Assembly (NCBI GenBank): GCA_016209015.1
Contig: JACQWY010000004.1
Span: 46,818-110,817, forward strand
Origin: Gammaproteobacteria bacterium
GTDB taxonomy: Bacteria > Pseudomonadota > Gammaproteobacteria > Ga0077536
DNA: 64,000 bases
Reading direction: 5' to 3'
Positions 52,725 through 60,926 of the stretch are shown piece by piece; the first letter of the stretch is position 1; each line of letters begins with the position of its first letter. Below the pieces are notes generated by a model. It did no database searches and was not told the DNA's origin. It saw only the letters and a list, made by a program, of their open reading frames with translations. The position numbers were made by a program, and so were the translations under genes.

Positions 52725-53183
52725 GTAGTCCCCTTCCACACCTCTGCGCGCCGCGGGTGCGGCGCGCCTCCTCGCGAGATGGCAAGACGCGTGCCCCGGA
52801 CGGCCCGGGCCTCGGCAGCGATGGATTACGGCGCGTCGGTGTCCGCATAAGCCCTTATGCGTGGCTGCTTTTCCGAGCCGCAGAGCCCGGCGCGGCGCGG
52901 CCGGCGCGCGTCCTGGCGCGAGGCAGACGAGGTGTAACGAGCGGTGCCGGTTTGTAAATCTTGCAGGTCGGCAGGCAGGCCGGCGCGTGCGGAGAAAGTC
53001 CCGCCCCCGGGGTCTCGTGACGAAGGGCCGCTGCGGCGTCGGCCGCGCATCGATCGAACCCGGAGGCTCTCACCTCACGGGCGTCAGATCACGAAAGCCG
53101 GCACCCTGTAGCGGTCGAGAGATGTCGACGCAGGCCTGCCGGGAGGCGTCCCGCACAAGGGGGATGTCCGCTTTCCCGCCTCG
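52725..53183. other. Upstream region of the glycogen/trehalose operon
   Basis: 459 bases without a gene, between glgB and the end of the GT41 gene. It should carry the glgB promoter; no strong -35/-10 pair stands out. The notable element is an 18-base inverted repeat at 52844-52861. No clear terminator was found for the GT41 gene, so read-through into glgB is possible. Confidence 0.4.
52844..52861. promoter_or_regulatory. Inverted repeat CGCATAAG-CC-CTTATGCG, possible operator
   Basis: Perfect 8-base arms with a 2-base centre, about 120 bases upstream of glgB. It is AT-rich in the middle of GC-rich sequence. It may bind a sugar-responsive regulator of the operon, but none is encoded nearby. 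Confidence 0.35.
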
Positions 53184-54647
53184 TCACTCTCTCCATGTGC
53201 GATGCGCGAGCCGGTGGAACACCCGCTCGAAATCGCGCGCCTGCCGTGCGACGGCGCACGCCGGGCTGGCGAGCAGGCGGGCCCGCAGCGTGTGGCGCAG
53301 GGCCGCGAGGCGCGCGCGGCCCTGCGGTGTCGCGAGCGCCTGGCCACGCCTGACGAAGTCCGCGCCGTCGGCCGCAATGAAGTCGGCGAGGCCCGCGCTG
53401 TGGAGTTGGCTCGCCGCGAGGCGCGCGGCCCAGCGATCGCCGCGCCACGTCAACACCGGCACGCCCTGCCACAGCGCTTCCGCGGCGGTGGTGCCGCCGG
53501 AGTAGGGCCGCGTATCGAGCGCGAGATCGATCCCGGCGTAGTTCGCCATGAATTCGTAATTCGCTGCCGGACCGCTGAGGCGGATGCGTTCGCGCGCAAT
53601 GCCGCGACGTTCGAAACGGCGCAGCAGATGCTCGCGATTCGACCCTTGCGCGGCATCCGCGTGGCCGAGCGCCAACCGGCTCTCGGGCAGCGCGGCGAGC
53701 AGCGCGCACCAGTCGTCGAGCGTGGCCCCGGTGAGCTTGTAGAGCGGCGCGAGACAGCCGAGCGTGAACGTGCCGGCAGCGGGCACGCCGACCTCGGGCG
53801 TCGGCGTGGTCGGCGCGAACGCCAGGTGGCTGCGCGGCAGGCGCACGATGCGCTCGACGTAGTACGCCTCGTCGGCGGCCGGGCAGACGATCGCATCGCC
53901 CATCTGCACCTGCAGACCCGGCAGGCCGTTCGTGCCGAAGGCATTGAACCACGACACCCCGAGCGGCGCCGGCGCCGACACGAAGACTCCCGCGCGCGCC
54001 GGCGCACCATAGCCGCTCAAGTCGATCACGACGTCGAGATCGGCACTGCGCAGAGTCTCGTGCAGCGTCGGCACGTCGAGATCCGAAGTCAGCGTGATGC
54101 GGTCGCGCGCATGCGGCCGGTAGCCTTCGAAAGGTGGCGCGCCGCCGTCCGCGAACAGATGCACGTCGACGGCCGCGCGATCATGCTGGTTGATCACGCC
54201 CCACACGGGGCGCATGTACGGTGCCCAACTGAAATGCGCCGACAGGTAGCCGAGGCGCAGGCGGCCGCCGGCGCGCCGGCGACGCGGGGGTGCGAGTCCG
54301 GCGAGCTCCGGCCAGCGCGCGGCGAGTGCGGCGCCGACGCGTCGGCGCGCCGCGAGGATCGCGGCGAGATCCGCGCCCGGTGCACCGGGCAGATAAGTGG
54401 CCAGGGAGAGCAGCGAGCCGAGCGCGGAACTGCCGAGGGCAGCCAGGCGGAAATGGCGAATGGCCTCGTCCGTCAGGCCCAGTCGCGCCGAGTACGTCGC
54501 GAGCTCGTGGTGTAGTTCGGCGTCCTCCGGGGCGGCAGTCAGGGCGCGGCTGGCACAGGCCAGGGCCGCGCCCCATTCGCCGGCGCGTCCCCATGCGGCG
54601 GCTTGCTCACGCGCGGATGCAGTGCCGTCGGGCGCCGCGCCAGTCAT
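53184..54647 (-). CDS. GT41 (SPINDLY/O-GlcNAc transferase-like) glycosyltransferase
   Basis: A 487-residue protein. Residues ~10-75 look like two degenerate TPR helical pairs (GEWGAALACASRALTAAPEDAELH, GLTDEAIRHFRLAAL). Residues ~128-480 form the GT41 catalytic region: LGYLSAHFSWAPYMRPVW with His138, the YKLTGATLDDWCALLAALP block with Lys304 at the position of the UDP-contacting lysine of OGT, and DTRPYSGGTTAAEALWQGVPVLTWRGD. GT41 enzymes glycosylate Ser/Thr of cytoplasmic proteins. It starts 24 bases after the Nif11-type precursor gene in the same direction. The precursor is therefore the likely acceptor. Confidence 0.82.
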   Translation of the reverse strand: MTGAAPDGTASAREQAAAWGRAGEWGAALACASRALTAAPEDAELHHELATYSARLGLTDEAIRHFRLAALGSSALGSLLSLATYLPGAPGADLAAILAARRRVGAALAARWPELAGLAPPRRRRAGGRLRLGYLSAHFSWAPYMRPVWGVINQHDRAAVDVHLFADGGAPPFEGYRPHARDRITLTSDLDVPTLHETLRSADLDVVIDLSGYGAPARAGVFVSAPAPLGVSWFNAFGTNGLPGLQVQMGDAIVCPAADEAYYVERIVRLPRSHLAFAPTTPTPEVGVPAAGTFTLGCLAPLYKLTGATLDDWCALLAALPESRLALGHADAAQGSNREHLLRRFERRGIARERIRLSGPAANYEFMANYAGIDLALDTRPYSGGTTAAEALWQGVPVLTWRGDRWAARLAASQLHSAGLADFIAADGADFVRRGQALATPQGRARLAALRHTLRARLLASPACAVARQARDFERVFHRLAHRTWRE

Positions 54648-54671
54648 GGATCGGCCCGGCTCGCCGACGAG

Positions 54672-54992
54672 TCAGTACCACTTGTACGGCGTGATGGTGA
54701 TCCATTTCGCGGTGTCGACAGTGATCGAGTTGATCTTGAAGCCGAGTGCCGAGAGCGGCGTCGTGGCGCCGCCGACCACGCCGTCGAGGTCGCTTTCGCC
54801 GAGCTCACCGGCCGCGGGCTTGAAATCCTCCAGCTCGAGCTCGTAGCCGCGCTGTCGCGCGAACGAGACGAGATCCTCGGCCGGCACGCTGATGGCGTTC
54901 TCCGCTGCGGGCCGCAGGGCGTGCACCGCCCGGTTCAGACCCTCGTCGGAATCGAGATCGGAGAGGAAACGATTGAGTTCTTTGTCGCTCAT
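54672..54992 (-). CDS. Nif11-type leader RiPP precursor peptide
   Basis: A 106-residue peptide. Residues 1-~60 match the Nif11-like leader (MSDKELNRFLSDLDSDEGL, then FARQRGYELELEDF), ending in a double-glycine cleavage motif after LDGVV (Gly74-Gly75). This leaves a 31-residue core, 76-106. The core has no cysteine, eight Ser/Thr (T77, T78, S81, S89, T91, T94, T99, T101), two Trp and two Tyr, and ends KWY. AGGAG lies 10 bases upstream of the ATG. The absence of Cys rules out lanthionine or thiazole chemistry. The GT41 gene directly downstream makes O-glycosylation the leading idea. Confidence 0.8.
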   Translation of the reverse strand: MSDKELNRFLSDLDSDEGLNRAVHALRPAAENAISVPAEDLVSFARQRGYELELEDFKPAAGELGESDLDGVVGGATTPLSALGFKINSITVDTAKWITITPYKWY

Positions 54993-55359
54993 GAATGCAT
55001 GCTCCTGGCGTGAGGTTCTGAAGTGGGATCAGTGCGCGCGATGCGTCGCGCAGCGTCGCGCAGCCGCGCCCCGGCGTGCGCCGAAACGGGGGTCAGTATG
55101 GAGCATACGAGTCCGGCTGCCCGTGAAGTACCTGACATTCGGTCGCGGTCCGGGTCACCCGCGACATGACAGATTGTTTCGACCACGCGGAGATCGTTCG
55201 AGCGCGCGTGCCGAATCAGTCGCGCTTCGAGATCGGCGATGCCGCAGCAACCGCTGAAATCGGCTTTCGTTCCGACACCGGCGATCACCGACTGCCGGCC
55301 GCCGCAAAAGCGGCCTATACTCCCTCGACTCCAAGCTTCTCGTCCAGGGAGAGAATCGC
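54993..55359. other. Divergent control region of the RiPP and dioxygenase genes
   Basis: 367 bases with no supported gene. A TATACT hexamer at 55315-55320 is a fair -10 for the cupin gene, without a good -35. Small symmetric elements include GTATG-GAG-CATAC at 55096-55108, and a 10-base tandem repeat of CGTCGCGCAG lies near 55045-55065. Both promoters should lie here. Confidence 0.35.
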
Positions 55360-55905
55360 ATGGTCCAACGCGCCGAAATCACCGATCTCGATTTCTCTAT
55401 CGCGGACATGGAACGCAATATCGCGCGCTTCAAGGATCAGAAGAGTTCCGACAAGGCATTCATCGATACGCGCATACCGGGTCACGAGCGCGAAATCTTC
55501 AGCATCATCGGCAACGGCGTGCAGGAGGACGCGAGCATGCGTCCGCAGATTCCGCCGCAGGATTTTCACATGTCGATGATCCGGGCCGAACCCGGCAAGG
55601 GCGCAGCGCTGCATTCCCACCTCACGCAGGAAGTCTTCATGCCCCTGACCGGCCAGTGGGCGATCTACTGGGGGCCAACGGGTGACAAGGAAGTGATCCT
55701 CGAGCCTTATGACGTGATTTCCGTGCCGGTGCACGTGATGCGCGGCTTCCGCAACGCCGGCAGCGAAACTGCGCTGTTGCTGGCGGTGGTCGGTGGCCAT
55801 GATCCGGGCCGGGTCGGCTGGCCGGAATCGATGCAGATCGCGGCAGGTGCCGCCGGCCTCGTATTGGACGATCAGGGTAATCTGCGCGACGTTGCTCGGG
55901 ACTGA
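55360..55905 (+). CDS. Cupin-domain protein
   Basis: A 181-residue protein with one cupin barrel: MIRAEPGKGAALHSHLTQEVFMPLTGQWAIYWG carries H-x-H and a downstream acidic/Glu position, and VISVPVHVMRGFRNAG supplies the second-motif histidine. A metal-dependent role is thus possible. AGGGAGAG lies just upstream of the ATG. The PhyH gene begins four bases after the stop, so the pair is an operon. It is divergent from the RiPP precursor. Whether it belongs with the RiPP pathway or is a separate catabolic pair is unclear. Confidence 0.75.
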   Translation: MVQRAEITDLDFSIADMERNIARFKDQKSSDKAFIDTRIPGHEREIFSIIGNGVQEDASMRPQIPPQDFHMSMIRAEPGKGAALHSHLTQEVFMPLTGQWAIYWGPTGDKEVILEPYDVISVPVHVMRGFRNAGSETALLLAVVGGHDPGRVGWPESMQIAAGAAGLVLDDQGNLRDVARD

Positions 55906-55909
55906 GCGC

Positions 55910-56743
55910 ATGGCAACGACCCTCTCGAGCGCGGTCCGTCGCGGACCGCTCAGCGCCGAGGAAATCGCGCGCTACCACGACGACGGTCAACTGACGCCGG
56001 CCTGGCGCCTGTCCGACGCCTTGCTCGTACGCATGCAGGCGGCGCTCGAGCGCCTGGTCGAGGCACGGCCGAACGTACGCCCCGATTTCATCGCCCTGCC
56101 GCACGTGCCGTGGGACGGTCCAGGCGGGGTCGACATTGCTCGCGAGTTCTTCGAATTCGTCACCCACCCCGACCTGCTCGACCTCGTCGAGCAGGTGATC
56201 GGTCCGGACATCGTACTGTGGGCCTCGGCGGTATTCTGCAAGCCGGCTGGAACCGGCCTCGAGGTGCCCTGGCACCAGGATGGCCAGTACTGGCCGATCC
56301 GGCCACGCGCGACCGTCACCGCCTGGATCGCGCTCGACGACGTCGGTGTCGACAACGGTTGCATGCGCGTCATTCCCGGTTCGCATCGCAGGGGCGAATT
56401 CAGCCACGAGGTGAGCGATCGCGAGGATCTCGTGTTGAACAACGTGCTGAACGATCCGCGCCTCGATCTCGCTGCTCTGCGCAACGTCGAACTCGAAGCA
56501 GGGCAACTGTCGTTGCACCACGTCGACATCGTGCACGGCTCGCTGCCGAACACCTCGGGGCGGCGCCGCGCGGGCTTCGCGATCCGCTACATGCCTGCCG
56601 CGGCGCACTACGATCGCGGCATTGCGATGGGCGGCGCCTCGGCGACCGCGCCGGTGGAATTCAAGGAAAGGCCGATCTGGCTGGTGCGCGGCGTGGATCG
56701 CTGCGGACAGAACGACTTCAGCGTGGGGCACACCCACTGGTAG
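55910..56743 (+). CDS. Phytanoyl-CoA dioxygenase (PhyH)-family Fe(II)/2-oxoglutarate oxygenase
   Basis: A 277-residue double-stranded beta-helix oxygenase. The iron triad is visible: His and Asp in VPWHQDGQYWPI, and the distal His in HHVDIVHGSLPNTS. The 2-oxoglutarate-binding Arg is in RRRAGFAIRYMP. The TVTAWIALDDVGVDNGCMRVIPGSHRRG segment is typical of PhyH proteins. It would hydroxylate a small molecule or peptide. It is co-transcribed with the upstream cupin. Some RiPP and natural-product loci use such oxygenases, but linkage to the divergent precursor is only positional. Confidence 0.82.
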   Translation: MATTLSSAVRRGPLSAEEIARYHDDGQLTPAWRLSDALLVRMQAALERLVEARPNVRPDFIALPHVPWDGPGGVDIAREFFEFVTHPDLLDLVEQVIGPDIVLWASAVFCKPAGTGLEVPWHQDGQYWPIRPRATVTAWIALDDVGVDNGCMRVIPGSHRRGEFSHEVSDREDLVLNNVLNDPRLDLAALRNVELEAGQLSLHHVDIVHGSLPNTSGRRRAGFAIRYMPAAAHYDRGIAMGGASATAPVEFKERPIWLVRGVDRCGQNDFSVGHTHW

Positions 56744-56813
56744 GCACAGCGGCGTCGGCAGCGTCCCCTGACCACTCATTCGCAGCCACCGTCGCCGGTG
56801 CCAATTTGCTGAT

Positions 56814-56950
56814 CGCGTGTATTTTGGTCGGGACGGCGACGTGCTGATTGTCCTCCTGGCTGGCGCACGAAGAAGCGCCAGCAACGGGACATCGAAGCAG
56901 CCCGGGACAGATGGGCCGACTACAAGAGAAGGCGCAAGGGTGAGAATTGA
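56814..56950 (+). pseudogene. HigB/RelE-like (Gp49-type) toxin remnant, N-terminus lost and frameshifted
   Basis: Only the C-terminal part of a phage Gp49-like HigB toxin remains. Reading from 56814 gives RVYFGRDGDVLIVLLAG, then the frame must shift by one base near 56865-56869 to continue as KKRQQRDIEAARDRW and ADYKRRRKGEN, ending at a TGA three bases before the antitoxin ATG. A single missing base in a GGCGCACG stretch explains the break. The N-terminal half has no trace. The spacing to the following gene is that of a normal toxin-antitoxin operon. Confidence 0.7.
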
Positions 56951-56953
56951 GAT

Positions 56954-57280
56954 ATGGCATTGACCCGCAGTTTCAAGGAAAGCGTGCAGGCACGTGTGCT
57001 GGCCGACCGCGCATTTCGCGAAGCCCTGCTGCGCGAAGCAATCGAGACCATGCTCGCCGGAGACGTCGATACCGGAAAGGCAATCCTGCGCGACTACATC
57101 AAGGCGACGGCTGGATTCGAGCAGCTCGGTGAAGCGACTGGAACGTCCCCGAAGAGTCTCATCCGAATGTTTGGTCCGAAAGGTAACCCGCAGGCCAGGA
57201 ATCTATTTGCCGTAATCGGTCATCTGCAGAGGCAGGCGGGCCTGCGTCTTCGTGTCGCGGGAACAAAAGCGGGACGGTAG
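56954..57280 (+). CDS. HigA-like antitoxin, HTH (probable addiction-module antidote)
   Basis: A 108-residue DNA-binding antitoxin. The C-terminal half holds the helix-turn-helix: GFEQLGEATGTSPKSLIRMFGPKGNPQARNLFAVIGHLQRQAGLRLRV, typical of antidote proteins paired with Gp49-like toxins. Upstream are the decayed remains of that toxin, so it is likely an orphan antitoxin that may still act as a repressor or neutralise related toxins elsewhere. The start is fixed by the family's usual N-terminal length. Confidence 0.8.
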   Translation: MALTRSFKESVQARVLADRAFREALLREAIETMLAGDVDTGKAILRDYIKATAGFEQLGEATGTSPKSLIRMFGPKGNPQARNLFAVIGHLQRQAGLRLRVAGTKAGR

Positions 57281-57353
57281 AGGCCGGGCCTGCCGGCCCA
57301 AGCCAGTACGCATAGCGAAACGCTTTGTCTCCTGGCACCGGCCATGATCCCCT

Positions 57354-60300
57354 TCATGCCACCGCCGCCGCGAATTCCGCGAACAGGTCCCCGGGTAGTG
57401 GGGTGCGCAACTGCCACTCGATCGCCATAGGCCTCTCTCCTGCGTGCCGCACGTATTCCGCGGGTCCCAGGAACACGAACGCGCGGTCATCCGCGCGCAG
57501 CCGCACGAAGGGCATCACATCCGTGCCCATCTCAAGATGATTCTGATACCGCTGCCCGGTCGGGCTGCGCTCCGTTGTCGTGGATTGGCTCTCCCAGTGC
57601 AGTCGCTCTCTACTGATCGCGTAGTCGCGATAACGAGTCGTGGGTGAGAACTGCCCGGAAGTCTTGTCGAGCGTGATAGTCAGCAAATCCACCTTTGCCT
57701 CTGGCAGCCAGCGCACACCCTCGCGCCACGCCGGAACGACCGCGCCGCTGCCGGCACCGAAGCCGGACAGGATCTCGATGCGCGTGTAGCTCCCGTGGAT
57801 TTGCAGCGGCGTATCCGGACTGCCGTCGAGCGGTGATGTGAGGTGCGTCGGGCGCTCTGCCAGTACGTCCAGAACTTCGACGAGCTCCGCGCGCACCTGC
57901 GGATGTGCCCAAAGCAGATCCGCCGCCTGCTGCAGCGAAGCGCCAGCACCCGCCTGATTTCCCACGACGGAGGCGACGAGCATCCGCAGGAGGCGACGTT
58001 CATACTCACTGAGCGACTCGGCGTCCGGCGCCATAGGGTGCGTCAGCCACGTTCGCCACCCGCCGAGCCGCGCCGGATCATCAATGTGAGTCAGCCGTGT
58101 GCAAGCCTTACGGAGCTCCGTCTCAGCCGGCCCGGCGACTTCAATGGCGACACCCGCGGCTTCGCGAAGATCGGACCAGCTCTTCCCGCGTCCGTAAATA
58201 TCGTCGAGCTCAATGCCGGTCTCGTCGAGGTACTCTCGCAGCCTTATCCGGTTGCCATCGTTTTCCAGCCGCCGCAGTTCGGAAATCCACTCCGGCCACC
58301 GCAGTGGTATGGCGGACCGCACGTTCGCCAGCACGGCTTGCTTTGCCACGCGGTCGAGCGCCATGTGGCAACCTGCAGGGAGGAACGGGAAGCCCTGATC
58401 GATCTGCTGCTCGAGTTCTTTCCGGGACACTCTCAGCAGCGCGCGGAATCTCCGGTCGTATCTGAACTCCTTGCGGTGCTGCCCAACGAAATCGAGCACC
58501 GTACAGATCGTTTTCCCGTACGCGCGCCGCAGACCGCGCCCGAGTTGTTGCAGGAACAGCGTCGCGCTGTCGGTCGGCCGCAGCATCAGCAGCGTGTCGA
58601 CGAGTGGTACGTCGACGCCTTCGTTGAACAGGTCCACGGAGAAGAGGACCTGCACTCGTCCCGCCGCCAGTGCGCCGAGCGCGCTCTCGCGGTCCTTCGC
58701 CGGGGAGTCGCCCCACACTGCGACAGATCTGACGCCGACGGCATCGAACACCCTCGCCATGAACTGCGCGTGCTGGACGCTGACGCAGAAGCCGAGCGCG
58801 CGCATCCTCTGCATGTCCGGCACACGGCGGTCCAGCTCCCGCAGCACGAACCTGGCGAGGGCATCGTCCGCCGTCAGTACGCGCGTCAGCCCGTCAACGT
58901 CGTAGCCGCGGCCGCGCCGCCACGGAACCGCGCGGAAGTCCAGGCGGTCGTCGCCGATGCCGTAATAGGCGAACGGGGCGAGACGGTGCTGATCTATCGC
59001 GTCCCATAGCCTCAACTCAGCCGCGATACGTCCATCGAACCAGTGCAACACCGAGAGCTCGTCGGCGCGCTCCGGTGTCGCGGTCAAGCCGAGCAACTCG
59101 CGCGGACGCAAGTGCTCGAGTAGCCGTTCGTAGGAAGGCGCCGCGGCATGGTGGAACTCGTCCACCACGACGACGTCGAACGCGCCCGGTTCCAGGCGTT
59201 CCACAACTTCGACACTCAGAGTCTGGATGGACGCGAACACGTGGGGAACGAGACTGGCCGGTGCCCATCGACCCACAGCTCGCCGAACGAGGCTTCGCGC
59301 AGCACCTGACGGTACGTCGCAAGGCTCCTTTCGAGAATCTCCTTGCGGTGGGCCACGAACAGCAACCGCGCACGGTCCAGGGTGCCGCGCAGTCTTGCGT
59401 AATCGACCGCGGCCATCACCGTCTTGCCAGTGCCCGTCGCGGAGACGAGCAGATTGCGGTGCCACCCGCGTGCCCGTGCCAGGGCGATCTGTTCCAGTAA
59501 ACGATCCTGAAAAGGCTCGATCCTTACTTCCAGCGGACTCAGGGCCTCGATCGTCCCGCGTTCGGTTTTGGTGCGGTCGCTGAATTCCTCGGCGTCGAAC
59601 GCGACGAAATCCGGACTGTGCCAGTAGCTATCGAAGACAGCCTCCATTTTCGCAAGCACGTCAGCATTGCGCGCCCCGGAAACGCGAACATTCCACTCCA
59701 GCCCGGTAACCTGCGCAGAGTGCGTCAGGTTTGACGACCCGATGTAGGCTGTCGAATATCCCGAGCATCGGCGGAAGAGCCAAGCCTTGGCGTGCAGGCG
59801 CGTTGTCGCGGTGTCATACGATACGCGAATGTCGGCGCCGAGTTCGCGCAGCCGCTCTAGCGCCTTGAGCTCGGTGGAGCCCGTGTAGACGGTGGTGAGA
59901 ACGCGCAGTTTGCGCCCGCACTCGCAGTGGCGCCGCAGCGCTTCCGCAAGTGGGTTCAGGCCCGTCTGGCGGACGAATGCCATCAAGACATCGATCGCAT
60001 CCGCGGACTCGATCTCGGTCTCAATCTGTTGGCCGATGCGCGGTTCACCCGGCGCATTCGTCAGCAACGCGGTGTCGAGGAGAGGAATGAGCGGCGCAGC
60101 GATATGCTCCGGCGTCCCGTCTGGCAGCACCGATGCAATTGCGCGAAGTATCTCGCCTTTCGCTACCGGCCGCGCACCCGATGCAGCTGCGCTCGGCAGC
60201 GTCTCGGCAATGAGTGATATCAGCCGCCGAGCGAGATCTACGCCGATCCGAACACGGTCGTCGTCGGGCACGTCGGCGAGCGATCGTTCAACGACACGCG

Positions 60301-60439
60301 ACAAGTGAAGCGCGAGGCGATCCGCAGCTTCGGCTGGCCGCAGTGCAGCGCGAATCTGAACTACGCGGCCAGAGATGCGTCCGAGCTGCGCATCGAGCTC
60401 TTCCGTGACTAAGTGCTCAAAGATCCCACGTTCGTGCAT
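57354..60439 (-). pseudogene. PLD-like / DEAD-type helicase / DUF3427-like protein, interrupted by a frameshift
   Basis: Two overlapping frames together give one ~1030-residue protein. The 5' frame (60439 to 59216) has a PLD-like nuclease domain (RLHAKAWLF with His216/Lys218, YIGSSNLTHSA) and Walker A SATGTGKT (333-340). It falls off at VDGHRP. The 3' frame resumes with SLVPHVFASIQTLS and carries VVDEFHHAA (DEAH-like box), LLGLTATPERAD, FSVDLFNEGVD, LQQLGRGLRR and a DUF3427-type C-terminus. One base is missing near 59254-59260 (GGCC context). The family is found in restriction/defence settings. Both halves look otherwise intact, so the loss may be recent or a sequencing error. Confidence 0.75.
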
Positions 60440-60597
60440 CCGGCTGCCTTGTACCTGTCATCCGAACGGAATTGTCGCTTGTCGGTCCAGCCGGAGTCAC
60501 GCACCGCCTGGCACTTCATGTCATGGACTGAACGTCGACCGAATGCTGCCTTTCGCGAATCGGCCGGCCCGGGAGGCTCTCATCAACTGGGACACGT

Positions 60598-60638
60598 CAA
60601 ATTGAAAAAGCCGGCGCAAGGCCGGCATTTTCAATTTG
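60598..60638 (-). terminator. Rho-independent terminator, minus strand
   Basis: On the minus strand GCCGGC-CTTGC-GCCGGC is followed by TTTTTC, a classic terminator. Outer arms CAAATTGAAAA / TTTTCAATTTG extend it to an 18-bp stem with one mismatch. It follows directly after the CCA-like end of the tRNA-like fragment. Confidence 0.7.
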
Positions 60639-60769
60639 GCGCGCCCAGAAGGACTGATTCGCGTGCGCTTGTTGAGCACGCTCACCCCTGCGGGGCGCGC
60701 TGCGCGCGTCCCGATTCGCGTTGCGAATCGGTCGAACCTCCGACCACCTGGTTCGAAGTTAACGCCAGG
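60635..60769 (-). pseudogene. tRNA-Arg-like 3' remnant with insertion
   Basis: Read on the minus strand, CCTGG...TTCGAA-CCAGG resembles an anticodon arm with anticodon TCG, but six extra bases (GTTAAC) sit in the loop. TGGTC and GGAGG-TTCGA follow as variable loop and T-arm start. After ~75 foreign bases come CCTTC and GGGCGCGCCA, as the T-stem end and acceptor with CCA. No D-arm or 5' acceptor is seen. It cannot be a working tRNA; it may be an attachment-site scar or a repeated element derived from one. Confidence 0.4.
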
Positions 60770-60900
60770 AAATCTCAGTAATTGGTTCTTATTGGTTAAC
60801 GCCGGGCGCCCGTTGCAACGAAGTGCCCTACGATGCAGGACTGTGCAGGACTGAATCCCGCAAAAGTCCCGAAAGCAGTCGGCGTAGTTCCGTCGACTGC

Positions 60901-60919
60901 GTATATTTCTGTAATATAC
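60901..60919. promoter_or_regulatory. Operator-like palindrome GTATATT-N5-AATATAC upstream of the brnT-like start
   Basis: Perfect 7-base arms, ending seven bases before the ATG at 60927. BrnTA modules are autoregulated from such sites. AT-rich arms also supply -10-like sequence. Confidence 0.55.
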
Positions 60920-60926
60920 AGCCATC

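Larger units (their letters stand above)
60440..60926. other. Non-coding stretch with tRNA-like debris, hairpins and repeats
   Basis: 487 bases without a supported gene. It holds a strong minus-strand terminator-like hairpin (60598-60638), a tRNA-Arg-like 3' fragment (60635-60769), a perfect 9-bp hairpin (CCGATTCGC / GCGAATCGG around 60711-60731) and GTTAACGCC twice (60758-60766 and 60795-60803). There is also a tandem TGCAGGACTG pair around 60834-60854 and the brnT-type operator at 60901-60919. It marks the border between GC-rich chromosome and AT-richer Rhs DNA. Confidence 0.5.

Noticed and set aside
60755..60805. Integron attC-like idea from GTTAACGCC repeats
   Set aside because: No paired R/L boxes with correct spacing and no integrase or cassette structure are visible.
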